Assembly: GCF_017948675.1 (NCBI RefSeq) | Contig: NZ_JAGFBU010000001.1 | Span: 868,001 to 932,000 of the forward strand | Direction: 5' to 3' | DNA: 64,000 bases | Source: Flavobacterium flabelliforme | Lineage (GTDB): Bacteria; Bacteroidota; Bacteroidia; Flavobacteriales; Flavobacteriaceae | In this document: positions 35,438 to 44,174 of the stretch, piece by piece | Position numbering within the stretch: the stretch's first letter is position 1 | Layout: each line of letters opens with the position of its first letter | Notes under the pieces: generated by a model | Seen by the model: the letters and a program-made list of their open reading frames with translations, nothing else | Databases searched by the model: none | Told to the model about the DNA's origin: nothing | Position numbers and translations under genes: made by a program

Positions 35438-36398
35438 AATTTTTTATATTAATTTCATCTAAATCGTAAAATATAATTTCTTTAGGTATTTGTTTTAGAT
35501 TAGAATTTAAATCCTTTGCCATTTCTAACAAATTTTCCTGAGAAATTGACTCTAATTTTAGCACATCATTCTCTTTGTAAAATGTACCTTTTTTATAATT
35601 AGACTGTTTTACAGTAAAATAGTTTTTATTTTTAAAATCAAAATTTGGATCCTTTTTAAAGTTCGAAACCTCAATTTTATTTCGCAATCCAATGACACGA
35701 TGATCGCGAATATGCACTGCCCAAGAATAAATTGGTAGAGCAACATCTATTTCTAAAGGATACTTTTTTAAACTTTCAAGATACTTATTCGCGATACTTC
35801 TATCATAAATAGAATTTAAAGAATCTGGTGCAATCACTCCCATGTTATAGTACATTAAAACTCCTTTATCTACATTAGGAATTTTAGTTTTTGCAAAATA
35901 TTTTATTTGATGCAAACGAATTGTTGCTGAAAGCGTTTTACCAGAAATAGCCTTAAAATGCTCTATAAAACTTAAATAAGTATCTCGGCTTTTCAGCGTC
36001 CAATCACAATCGATTTGAATTTCTTGAATCTTAATTTTATTTTTAATATTTATCTGATTAACAAAGTCATATGTTTTTTGAGCTAAAACTTTAACGTCAA
36101 GTTTATCATTAAGCATCACTTTATTTTTAATGTAAAGAACTGGTACGATCTCAAAACCGTTTGTTACTGTTTCAAAGCGAACAGCCGTAACAGGAAAAGG
36201 CTGTCGTTTATTATCTAAATCGATGTCAAAATAACGAACATATATTTTTTTTACATGATTATCACTTAAGCATTGCTTTTCTATTTTAGACAATTTGAAA
36301 ATCGTTTTCCAATAATAAAAAGCAGCCGATGGCACCTCTCTTTTGGTACAAGAAATTAATAAAGACAAAAAAGTTAATATGATTAAATATTTCTTCAA
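35397..36398 (-). CDS. Lipoprotein of unknown function, possibly TIM-barrel
   Basis: 333 residues with a lipobox (LLISCTKRE, Cys at 17). The body alternates strands and helices; IQEIQIDCDWT and the C-terminal EIIFYDLDEIN look like barrel strands of glycoside-hydrolase-like lipoproteins, but no catalytic pair can be assigned. It overlaps the 751-residue exported protein by 41 bases. No function can be given. Confidence 0.75.
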   Translation of the reverse strand: MKKYLIILTFLSLLISCTKREVPSAAFYYWKTIFKLSKIEKQCLSDNHVKKIYVRYFDIDLDNKRQPFPVTAVRFETVTNGFEIVPVLYIKNKVMLNDKLDVKVLAQKTYDFVNQINIKNKIKIQEIQIDCDWTLKSRDTYLSFIEHFKAISGKTLSATIRLHQIKYFAKTKIPNVDKGVLMYYNMGVIAPDSLNSIYDRSIANKYLESLKKYPLEIDVALPIYSWAVHIRDHRVIGLRNKIEVSNFKKDPNFDFKNKNYFTVKQSNYKKGTFYKENDVLKLESISQENLLEMAKDLNSNLKQIPKEIIFYDLDEINIKNYEKDIFQQVITRF

Positions 36399-36619
36399 AA
36401 AAATTATAGGGTTATTTTAGCTACAAAAATAGTGATTTAAATTGCTTTAATGAATCCAGAAATAGAATGATTTTTATCCTAAATATAAACGAATAAAAAT
36501 GCTGTTAAAAATTAAAAACGGACTGATTATCAATTATTATCCTGATAAAACGAAGCAACTATCAATTAATTTAATGAAATTATAACAAAATAGAATTTCC
36601 GATTCCAAACTTAAATGTC

Positions 36620-36627
36620 TAAATTTG
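36620..36627 (+). promoter_or_regulatory. -7 box TAAATTTG of superoxide dismutase gene
   Basis: Exact TAnnTTTG, 39 bases before the ATG at 36667. A longer reading frame starts on a TTG inside this box and is therefore unlikely. Confidence 0.55.
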
Positions 36628-36666
36628 AATAAAATAATACTTTACATTAATTTAAACAATCATATT

Positions 36667-37275
36667 ATGGCTTTTGAATTACCACAATTACCTTATGCTT
36701 ACGATGCATTAGAACCAAATATTGATGCTCGCACAATGGAAATCCACCATACGAAACATCATAATGCTTATACCACTAATTTGAATGCTGCTATTGCAGG
36801 AACAGATATGGAAGGCAAAACTATAGAAAACATCTTGATTAATCTTGACATGAAAAACATGGCTGTTCGTAACAACGGTGGTGGTTTTTATAATCATAAT
36901 TTATTCTGGACAGTTATGGCTCCAAACGGTGGCGGATTACCAACTGGTGATTTATTAGCTGCAATCGAAGCTGCTTTTGGAACTTTCGAAGAATTCAAAG
37001 CTAGTTTTAGTAAAGCTGGAGCTACTCAATTTGGTTCTGGATGGGCTTGGCTTTGTGTTCACAAAGGTGGAAAAGTTGAAGTTTGCGGAACTCCAAATCA
37101 AGACAATCCATTAATGCCTGGAATTGGTTGTGGCGGAACTCCAATTTTAGCAATGGATGTTTGGGAACATGCTTACTACTTGAATTATCAAAACAGAAGA
37201 CCCGATTATATCGAAGCATTTTTCAATGTAATTAACTGGACTGAAGTAGCAAAAAGATTTGCTTTAGAAAAATAA
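36667..37275 (+). CDS. Superoxide dismutase, Fe/Mn family
   Basis: 202 residues from ATG 36667 ([17 protein letters not shown]), the canonical N-terminus. Metal ligands are His in [11 protein letters not shown], His in NHNLFW, and Asp and His in [18 protein letters not shown]. It converts superoxide to peroxide and oxygen in the cytoplasm. Metal preference (Fe, Mn or either) cannot be settled from these residues. It is a single-gene unit with its own promoter and terminator. Confidence 0.95.
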   Translation: MAFELPQLPYAYDALEPNIDARTMEIHHTKHHNAYTTNLNAAIAGTDMEGKTIENILINLDMKNMAVRNNGGGFYNHNLFWTVMAPNGGGLPTGDLLAAIEAAFGTFEEFKASFSKAGATQFGSGWAWLCVHKGGKVEVCGTPNQDNPLMPGIGCGGTPILAMDVWEHAYYLNYQNRRPDYIEAFFNVINWTEVAKRFALEK

Positions 37276-37324
37276 TTAAGACAAAAGCTTCGTTTTAGAT
37301 ATAAAACTATAGCTACTTTAACAT

Positions 37325-37366
37325 AAAAAAGTCGAATGAACAGATTAGTTCATTCGACTTTTTTTA
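37325..37366 (+). terminator. Terminator of superoxide dismutase gene
   Basis: Perfect 17-bp inverted repeat (37325-37341 with 37348-37364) with a T-run on the plus strand. Confidence 0.85.
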
Positions 37367-37396
37367 TACCTTAAATTTTACTTGAGTTTATTGCAT

Positions 37397-37426
37397 AAAA
37401 AAGGTGGAATTACTTCCACCTTTTTT
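37397..37426 (-). terminator. Second terminator, probably for purF
   Basis: Perfect 13-bp repeat (37397-37409 with 37414-37426). It lies on the purF side of the convergent gap and is symmetrical enough to work in both directions. It is 130 bases from the purF stop. Confidence 0.65.
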
Positions 37427-37555
37427 GCCCCAAATCTACCATAAACTTAACCTACTAATATTATGGTGACCTAAATTTATAGCAGTTCTTGTTTGTTACC
37501 AAATATATCAGACAAACAACTTGTATATCCGATTAAAAACAATTAGCGCTAATTT

Positions 37556-39454
37556 TTAGTAAGCTCGTGCGTCTTTTCCTTCATAAAAATTCATAAAAGC
37601 TCGGTTTACAACTCTGTTTCCTCCAGGAGTTGGATAATCGCCTGTAAAATACCAGTCTCCTAAATTCTTAGGACAAGCTATGTGTAAATCTTCAACTGTT
37701 TGAAAAATAATTTTAACCTCCGCTTTTATCTCAGGAGAACTAAGCATTTCAGCAATTTTATCTGATACTTCTTGTGGCTCAAATGGAGCATATATAGCTG
37801 TAACATAATTTATGACTTCAGTATCTGCAAAATTCTCTTGCGCTTTACATTTAGCATAAACCTCATCAACTATATGGTATAAGTTTCTCTCTTTTAAAAG
37901 CGCTAATGCAGCTCTAAAAGCGACCAATCCTTCCATCTTTGCCATGTCAATTCCGTAACAGTCTGGATAACGAATTTGTGGAGCCGATGAAACAACTATT
38001 ATACGCTTTGGATTAAGACGATCCATCATCTTTATGATACTCATTTTTAACGTAGTTCCACGAACAATACTATCATCGATGATCACTAAATTATCAGTCG
38101 GTTTTATCACACCATAAGTAACATCATATACGTGTGCTACTAAGTCATCTCGACTGCTATCCTCTGTAATAAAAGTTCTCAATTTAGCATCTTTAATAGC
38201 GACTTTTTCAGTACGAATTTTTACCGCTAATAATTCCTGCAAAGATTCTTTAGTTAATGTATTTCTATTTTTAAGAATATAGTTGTTCTTTCTTTGATTT
38301 AAAAAATCCTGTGCTGCCTCTACTAATCCGTAAAATGAAGTTTCGGCAGTATTGGGAATGTAAGAGAAAACTGTATTGTCAGTATCTTGATCTATTGCTT
38401 TTAAAACTGCTGGAAGAATAAGTCTTCCTAATGTTTTTCTTTCTTGATAAATTTCTGCATCACTTCCTCTAGAGAAATAAATACGCTCAAAAGAACACGA
38501 TTTTCTAACGGTTGGTGTTAGAATTTCTTCCATAGTAATGGTTCCGTTCTTCTTAATTATCAATGCACTTCCTGGCTCAATTTCTTGCACTTTGTCAAAA
38601 GGAACATTAAATGCGGTTTGGATTACAGGCCTTTCTGAAGCGACAACTACGATTTCATCATCTTGATAAAAATAAGCAGGACGAATCCCAGCAGGATCTC
38701 TAAAAACAAAAGCATCACCATGTCCCAAAAGTCCAGCCATAGCATAACCACCATCTAAATTTTTAGAAGCACGTCTTAAAATTTTCCCTACATCCAATCG
38801 TTCCGCAATAACAGGCGAAGCTTCTCTTTTATTTAACCCTTCATTTTTACACTCTTGGTATAAATCTGTAACTTCGTCGTCTAGAAAATGACCGATTTTT
38901 TCCATTACAGTTACGGTATCTGCCATTTCTTTTGGATGCTGACCCAATTCGATTAAGCTTTGAAAAAGTTCTTGGACATTGGTCATATTAAAATTTCCTG
39001 CCAAAATCAGATTGCGATGCATCCAGTTATTCTGACGTAAAAAGGGATGAACACTTTCGATACTGTTTTTACCAAAAGTTCCGTAACGAACATGTCCTAA
39101 AAACAATTCTCCTAAATACGGGATCTTTTGTTTTTGAAGCGCTACATCGTCAGCATATTCTGGATGAGCGGTTAATTCTTCGTTTATTCTATCATTAATT
39201 TGCGTAAATACATCTTGAATAGGTTGCGAATCATTAGATCTAACACGACTAATATAACGTTCCCCAGGTTCTACGTCTAATTTTATACTTGCAAAACCAG
39301 CACCATCTTGTCCTCGATTGTGTTGCTTTTCCATAAGAAGATACATTTTTTGGATTCCGTAAAATGCAGTTCCGTATTTCTCTTTGTAAAATTCAAGCGG
39401 TTTGAGTAGTCTTACTAGGGCTATACCACATTCGTGTTTTAAAGCGTCGCTCAT
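37556..39454 (-). CDS. purF: Amidophosphoribosyltransferase
   Basis: 632 residues. First committed step of purine synthesis: PRPP and glutamine to phosphoribosylamine. The Ntn glutaminase domain starts at Cys9 (HECGIALV) after a short propeptide; the C-terminal transferase has the PRPP loop VIIDDSIVRGTTLKMS. It is longer than the E. coli enzyme (about 505), with extra segments, as usual in Bacteroidetes as far as I know. The PfkB-type kinase gene is encoded just upstream on the same strand after a terminator-containing gap. Confidence 0.93.
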   Translation of the reverse strand: MSDALKHECGIALVRLLKPLEFYKEKYGTAFYGIQKMYLLMEKQHNRGQDGAGFASIKLDVEPGERYISRVRSNDSQPIQDVFTQINDRINEELTAHPEYADDVALQKQKIPYLGELFLGHVRYGTFGKNSIESVHPFLRQNNWMHRNLILAGNFNMTNVQELFQSLIELGQHPKEMADTVTVMEKIGHFLDDEVTDLYQECKNEGLNKREASPVIAERLDVGKILRRASKNLDGGYAMAGLLGHGDAFVFRDPAGIRPAYFYQDDEIVVVASERPVIQTAFNVPFDKVQEIEPGSALIIKKNGTITMEEILTPTVRKSCSFERIYFSRGSDAEIYQERKTLGRLILPAVLKAIDQDTDNTVFSYIPNTAETSFYGLVEAAQDFLNQRKNNYILKNRNTLTKESLQELLAVKIRTEKVAIKDAKLRTFITEDSSRDDLVAHVYDVTYGVIKPTDNLVIIDDSIVRGTTLKMSIIKMMDRLNPKRIIVVSSAPQIRYPDCYGIDMAKMEGLVAFRAALALLKERNLYHIVDEVYAKCKAQENFADTEVINYVTAIYAPFEPQEVSDKIAEMLSSPEIKAEVKIIFQTVEDLHIACPKNLGDWYFTGDYPTPGGNRVVNRAFMNFYEGKDARAY

Positions 39455-39560
39455 TGTTTGTGTTTTGTAATTGTTGTGTTATTCTAAAAATAAATTTGTA
39501 ATAATTAGCATTGATCACTCTTGCTAAAAAGGGCGCAGTTAGTTGCTTTTTTATTAAACG

Positions 39561-39585
39561 AAAAAACCTCGTTTCCGAGGCTTTT
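39561..39585 (-). terminator. Terminator of the PfkB kinase gene
   Basis: 5-bp GC stem CCTCG (39567-39571) with CGAGG (39576-39580), extended by A/T pairs, then a T-run on the minus strand. Confidence 0.75.
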
Positions 39586-39590
39586 CTATA

Positions 39591-40514
39591 TTATAATTCT
39601 ATATCAAATTGTGTCAATGATTTGAACTGTTGCAATCTTGACAAAACATCACTCTTTTGAAGAGTAACCATTTTTTCAGTTCCAAATTTCTCTACGCAAA
39701 AGGAAGCCAAATTAGAACCTTGAATAATTGCATTTTTCATATTGTCGAATGAAATATTTTCACTCTGTGTAATATAACCCGCAAATCCTCCTGCAAAAGT
39801 ATCTCCTGCTCCAGTTGGATCAAAGACCTCTTCTAATGGTAAAGCAGGCGCGAAGAAAACTTCTTTATTGTGAAACAATAATGCTCCGTGTTCTCCTTTT
39901 TTGATCACCACGTACTTAGGTCCCATAGTGTGTATTTTAGCTGCAGCCTTAACTAAAGAATATTCTCCAGAAAGCTGACGCGCCTCTTCATCATTGATTG
40001 TAATTACATCAACACGTTTTATTACCTCTAATAATTCTGGCAAAGCACAATCCATCCAGAAATTCATAGTGTCTAATACTACTAGTTTTGGCTGAGTTTC
40101 CATCTGATCCAGAACACTGCTTTGAACTAACGGATGTAAGTTTCCTAACATCACAATATCTGAATTTTTATAATCCTGAGGTACTTTTGGCTGAAAATCT
40201 GCTAAAACGTTTAATTGTGTATCTAAAGTATCTCTTGAATTTAAATCGTTATGATAACGACCACTCCAGAAGAAAGTTTTTCCTCCTTTTACTACTTCTA
40301 GACCAGAAATATCAATATTTTTTGAAGTTAATAAGTCTAGATATTCTTGTGGAAAATCGTCTCCAACTACAGAAACTATAGCCGATTGCAGATTAAAAAA
40401 AGAGGCAGATAGTCCTATATAAGTTGCCGCACCACCTAAAATTTTATCCGTTTTTCCAAAAGGAGTTTCAATTGCGTCGAAAGCTACAGTTCCAACAATC
40501 AATAATTTATTCAT
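39591..40514 (-). CDS. PfkB-family carbohydrate/nucleoside kinase
   Basis: 307 residues of the ribokinase superfamily. The anion-hole and catalytic motif is DPTGAGDTFAGGFAG, with Asp as base; the N-terminal GGAATYIGLSASFF and the KKGEHGALLF segments are typical. Substrate could be ribose, adenosine or a similar sugar. Neighbouring purF makes a nucleoside or ribose role plausible but not shown. Confidence 0.87.
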   Translation of the reverse strand: MNKLLIVGTVAFDAIETPFGKTDKILGGAATYIGLSASFFNLQSAIVSVVGDDFPQEYLDLLTSKNIDISGLEVVKGGKTFFWSGRYHNDLNSRDTLDTQLNVLADFQPKVPQDYKNSDIVMLGNLHPLVQSSVLDQMETQPKLVVLDTMNFWMDCALPELLEVIKRVDVITINDEEARQLSGEYSLVKAAAKIHTMGPKYVVIKKGEHGALLFHNKEVFFAPALPLEEVFDPTGAGDTFAGGFAGYITQSENISFDNMKNAIIQGSNLASFCVEKFGTEKMVTLQKSDVLSRLQQFKSLTQFDIEL

Positions 40515-40750
40515 TATATACGTTTCGAATTAAGGCGCAAAGATAGTTTATAAGTAATAAAATTGCAAAGGTTTATATTCTCAAAATTATCATAAAAAAA
40601 TAAACCTAATATAAGAATCAACACTACTGAAAATGAACATATTGATATGATTTAATTCATATGCTCAAAATATATTTAATTGATTTAAAAAACAAGTTTT
40701 TTTTATAAAATTACACTTAAAAAATTTTATAAAATATTCATGAAAACAGA

Positions 40751-41146
40751 CTACAAATCGTACTTCTTATCGAAATAATTTTTTAATATTCCGATTTGAA
40801 TTAAAACCATAAAAGGAACTATTAAAAGCGCATATAAAATATTCTTAGAGAAATGTAATCCAGAAAATAGAGCAGAACACTTATCCGAATAGATTTTAGG
40901 TGTCCCTAAAGAAACAATATCGCTTGAATCAAAAATAGAATAAATCGATAAAGCTATCAAACCTAAACCTATGAAAACCCAAGTAGATTTGGAAATTAAA
41001 GGTTTATAAACTTTAATTTTACTTTTTTCAGCAACTAAAACCTGATTCATTATTCGTGAAGTAAAGTCAACAGATGGGGAAACTAAAAAACTTTCGCTCA
41101 TCATTTTATCAACAAGATCTTCTGTATATTTATCAATCTCTTTCAT
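40751..41146 (-). CDS. Putative anti-sigma factor membrane protein
   Basis: 131 residues with two hydrophobic stretches (about 50-67 and 103-122) and a polar N-terminus (residues 1-45). It overlaps the sigma factor gene by 14 bases downstream, the usual arrangement of an anti-sigma factor. No zinc-binding anti-sigma motif (HxxxCxxC) is seen. The assignment comes from gene order and membrane topology. Confidence 0.65.
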   Translation of the reverse strand: MKEIDKYTEDLVDKMMSESFLVSPSVDFTSRIMNQVLVAEKSKIKVYKPLISKSTWVFIGLGLIALSIYSIFDSSDIVSLGTPKIYSDKCSALFSGLHFSKNILYALLIVPFMVLIQIGILKNYFDKKYDL

Positions 41147-41735
41147 AGTATTCTAATCTTTCTAATTGCAATTTATCTTTAAGAATAATTGTTAACTTTT
41201 GCCGACTTCTAAATAATTTTACTTTAGCATTATTAGCCGTAATATTCATTATTTTCGCTATTTCTTCTAAATTTTGATCATCAAAATAAAAGAGAGTTAA
41301 CAGAAAGTTATCTTCTTTTGGCAATAAATTCAAACAATCTTGAATGGTTTGTTTTCGCTCTTTATCCTCTAAAACACTCAAAGCATTACTCATTGTTTTA
41401 ATTAAATCTATCGAAAATTCATCTATTGAAATATTATTTTCCTCTTTTTTACTTTTCTTCAAACGGTCTAAACAAGTATTGTATGCAATTTTATAAATCC
41501 ATGTAGAAAACTTAGAATCTCCCTTAAACTTTTTCAAAGAAGTATAAATTTTGATAAAGGTATCTTGAGCTACTTCTTCAGCTTCTTCGTTGTTTTTAAC
41601 CATTTTTAATGCCAATGAAAAAACCATGTCTTTATAACGATCGACCAAAACAGCAAATTCATTTGCTTGCCCTTTTAGAATTAAATCGATATAATGCTGA
41701 TCATTAAAAGTACCCATATCCCAATAAGACGACAA
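41133..41735 (-). CDS. ECF-type RNA polymerase sigma factor
   Basis: 200 residues. Region 2 has FSLALKMVKNNEEAEEVAQDTFIKIY and STWIYKIAYNTCLD (split here by function, not by gap); region 4 has LFYFDDQNLEEIAKIMN and KVKLFRSRQKL. Group IV sigma factors respond to envelope or other stress. The next gene, overlapping by 14 bases, is a likely membrane anti-sigma factor. The upstream 290-base gap holds the divergent DUF6249 gene promoter region. Confidence 0.9.
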   Translation of the reverse strand: MSSYWDMGTFNDQHYIDLILKGQANEFAVLVDRYKDMVFSLALKMVKNNEEAEEVAQDTFIKIYTSLKKFKGDSKFSTWIYKIAYNTCLDRLKKSKKEENNISIDEFSIDLIKTMSNALSVLEDKERKQTIQDCLNLLPKEDNFLLTLFYFDDQNLEEIAKIMNITANNAKVKLFRSRQKLTIILKDKLQLERLEYYERD

Positions 41736-42028
41736 TTAGATCATCAAGGTTACAATTAATTCAAAATTTCAACCCAAAAAGTAAAATCCTTGTATTTTTC
41801 TAATAAAACATTAAACCAAACTTTTATTTATATAAAGAATAAAAATCCTATTATTAAGGAAGATTGCAATTCAACAATAATGCAAAATATTGCTTGTGTG
41901 ATTTATGTGTTGTTTTTTTTTATAATTGTAGTAACTTGAATTTCAAAATTACATTTTTTTTTAAAAGTTGTAACCCAAGTTAAGATAGTGTCGTCATATG
42001 GAATATCAATCATTTAAAACATATTATT

Positions 42029-42376
42029 ATGATAGCAGAAATTTTAGTACCCATAAGTTTTTTTCTAATGATATTCGGGATTATATATCTCTTATATTCT
42101 ACTAGAAACAGAGAACGTTTAGCTCTTATAGAAAAAGGAATAGACGCCAGTATTTTTTTTAAAGGACAACAAAATAGCCTCTCGACTTGGAAGATTTTTA
42201 CAATAAACCTAGCCTTCTTATTAATAGGAAGTGGCATCGGAATTTTTATTGCTTTACTAATTACAACTTACACCTCGTTAAATGACAATGCCGTTTATCC
42301 TTCAATTATTTTTATCATGGCTGGAGCGGGTTTACTTGCAGGATTTCATAACGCCAAAAATTTAGACAAAGAATAA
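42029..42376 (+). CDS. DUF6249-like small membrane protein
   Basis: 115 residues with helices at about 4-23, 53-75 and 88-105. The cytoplasmic segment STRNRERLALIEKGIDASIF is typical of the DUF6249 family often found near ECF sigma factors in Bacteroidetes. It is divergent from the sigma factor gene by 293 bases and may belong to its regulon or act with it. Function unknown. Confidence 0.78.
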   Translation: MIAEILVPISFFLMIFGIIYLLYSTRNRERLALIEKGIDASIFFKGQQNSLSTWKIFTINLAFLLIGSGIGIFIALLITTYTSLNDNAVYPSIIFIMAGAGLLAGFHNAKNLDKE

Positions 42377-42394
42377 ATTTAGCAAGAATTGACA

Positions 42395-42433
42395 AAAAAA
42401 ACGTATCAAAACATCTTTTTGATACGTTTTTTT
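42395..42433. terminator. Bidirectional terminator overlapping the rnhA stop
   Basis: Perfect 17-bp repeat (42395-42411 with 42417-42433, 5-base loop). Its last two bases overlap the rnhA stop codon, so it serves both convergent genes. Confidence 0.85.
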
Positions 42434-42908
42434 ATTCCTTAGAAGCGGTGTTTTCATAAAAAGAATCAACAGAAAGTTTCGCCTGCATAGAAGCCATTAC
42501 CGCCAACTCATCACATCTTTCATTTTGCGGATGGTTGTTATGACCTTTTATCCATTTAAAATCAACTATATGCTTTCGGTAAATTATTAGAAAACGTTTC
42601 CACAAATCTGAATTTTTCCGATCTGCAAACTTTTTTTTCTCCCAACCTAAAACCCATTTTTTAACTACAGAATCGACCACATATTTAGAATCTGAAATCA
42701 CCAATACTCTTGTATTAGGATTTTTAAGTTTTTCAAGACCTACAATAACGGCCAACAATTCCATTCTATTATTAGTAGTCAAACGGAATCCTTCATAGAA
42801 TTCTTTTTTATAAGGCTTACCAACCCATTCCATTACCACACCGTAACCGCCATTGCCAGGATTGCCTTTTGCAGCGCCATCAGTATATATATGTACGTCG
42901 TATTCCAT
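42432..42908 (-). CDS. rnhA: Ribonuclease HI
   Basis: 158 residues, degrading the RNA strand of RNA-DNA hybrids (primer and R-loop removal). The four carboxylates are visible: Asp in YTDGAAKGNPG, Glu in NNRMELLAV, Asp in ISDSKYVVD and Asp in NERCDELA; the catalytic His loop is KGHNNHPQNE. Standard length for a free-standing RNase HI, without an N-terminal hybrid-binding domain. Confidence 0.94.
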   Translation of the reverse strand: MEYDVHIYTDGAAKGNPGNGGYGVVMEWVGKPYKKEFYEGFRLTTNNRMELLAVIVGLEKLKNPNTRVLVISDSKYVVDSVVKKWVLGWEKKKFADRKNSDLWKRFLIIYRKHIVDFKWIKGHNNHPQNERCDELAVMASMQAKLSVDSFYENTASKE

Positions 42909-43005
42909 ATCATTTATTAGACTTTAAAGCCTTTGAATTACTATTGCTTTTTTTGACGATCTATTAAAATGAATATACTTTAAAATTCAATCAAAATTCT
43001 TTAAA

Positions 43006-43569
43006 TTATTCATTTAACAAACCCAAAATAACCTCAGGAAAATATTTTTGCTCCAGTACATGAATTTTAGAAGCCACGTCCTCAGCTGTATCTTCTTCTG
43101 TTACAAGCACTTTTTGTTGAAAAACAATAGCACCTTCATCATAATTTTCATTAACGTAATGAATCGTGATACCCGTTTCTTTTTCCTTATTTTCTACTAT
43201 TGCTTTATGTATGTGCATTCCATACATTCCTTTCCCACCATACTTAGGTAATAAAGCTGGATGAATATTTACAACCTTATTAGGATAGACTTTAATTATA
43301 TTTTCAGGGAATTTCAATAAAAAACCAGCCAAAACGATCCAATCCGGTTTAATTACATTTATTTTTTGTAGTACTTCACCGTCATTTAGGTCTTCTTTTG
43401 AGAAAATCTGAACAGCCACTTCGTAGTTTTTTGCTCTTTGAATTACACCCGCATTTGGATTATTTGTAAAAACAGCAACAACATTTGCAATTTCTCTTTT
43501 TGCAAAATATTGAATGATATTCTCAGCATTAGTCCCCGATCCAGAGGCAAAAACAACAATTTTTTTCAT
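43006..43569 (-). CDS. purN: Phosphoribosylglycinamide formyltransferase
   Basis: 187 residues from ATG 43569 (MKKIVVFASGSGTN), the canonical start; a longer frame adds 12 unlikely residues. PurN transfers a formyl group from 10-formyl-THF to GAR in purine synthesis. The catalytic set is Asn and His in VNIHPALLPKYGG, His in TIHYVNENYDEG and Asp in the latter. It is divergent from acpP, as in many Bacteroidetes genomes. Confidence 0.94.
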   Translation of the reverse strand: MKKIVVFASGSGTNAENIIQYFAKREIANVVAVFTNNPNAGVIQRAKNYEVAVQIFSKEDLNDGEVLQKINVIKPDWIVLAGFLLKFPENIIKVYPNKVVNIHPALLPKYGGKGMYGMHIHKAIVENKEKETGITIHYVNENYDEGAIVFQQKVLVTEEDTAEDVASKIHVLEQKYFPEVILGLLNE

Positions 43570-43687
43570 ATAAATAGTCTCTTTTAAAAGCACAAAAAAA
43601 CGCATAAAATTTCAAAAAAAATAGCAATGCCTCTGCTTTGTTAAAATAAATTTTATACATTAGTAGTCACATTTATTAACTTAATGG

Positions 43688-43716
43688 TTGTTTTCAAATA
43701 AAGTTTTTTATTTTTG
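43688..43716 (+). promoter_or_regulatory. Promoter of acpP
   Basis: TTG (43688-43690), 18-base spacer, TATTTTTG (43709-43716), 30 bases before the acpP ATG. Good fit to the Bacteroidetes consensus and to a highly expressed gene. Confidence 0.72.
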
Positions 43717-43746
43717 CCAACAAATTAAATTCTAAAATTAAAGATT

Positions 43747-43983
43747 ATGTCAGACATTGCATCAAGAGTAAAAGCGATTATCGTAGACAAATTAGGTGTT
43801 GACGAAAACGAAGTTGTAACAGAAGCAAGCTTCACTAATGATTTAGGAGCTGACTCATTAGACACTGTAGAGCTTATTATGGAATTCGAAAAAGAATTTG
43901 ATATTCAAATTCCAGACGATCAAGCAGAAAACATTGCTACTGTAGGTCAAGCAATCTCTTACATCGAGGAAGCTAAAAAATAA
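43747..43983 (+). CDS. acpP: Acyl carrier protein
   Basis: 78 residues, acidic, with the phosphopantetheine attachment Ser in [12 protein letters not shown] (near residue 37). It carries growing fatty acyl chains; fabF follows downstream. It has its own strong promoter and terminator, so it can be expressed above fabF. Confidence 0.97.
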   Translation: MSDIASRVKAIIVDKLGVDENEVVTEASFTNDLGADSLDTVELIMEFEKEFDIQIPDDQAENIATVGQAISYIEEAKK

Positions 43984-43990
43984 TAAGTTC

Positions 43991-44040
43991 ACACCCGGTC
44001 CTTAGAAATTCTGTTTCTAAATCCGGGTGTTATTATTTTT
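43991..44040 (+). terminator. Terminator of acpP
   Basis: Outer stem ACACCCGG (43991-43998) with CCGGGTGT (44023-44030), inner TTAGAAA/TTTCTAA pairing, then T-rich sequence. Confidence 0.85.
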
Positions 44041-44174
44041 TTTAAAAAATTAAATTGGAGATTGAAGTTCAATCAAAAATATATTTATTGTAATACCCAT
44101 GGCTCTTTTGTAATTTAGTACAGTAAAGAATGCATGGGTTTTATTTTTTTAAAGATAACAAAAATAAAGAATTT

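Noticed and set aside
44130-44174. Longer N-terminus of FabF
   Set aside because: Extension is Lys/Asn-rich and the canonical start is the ATG at 44175.
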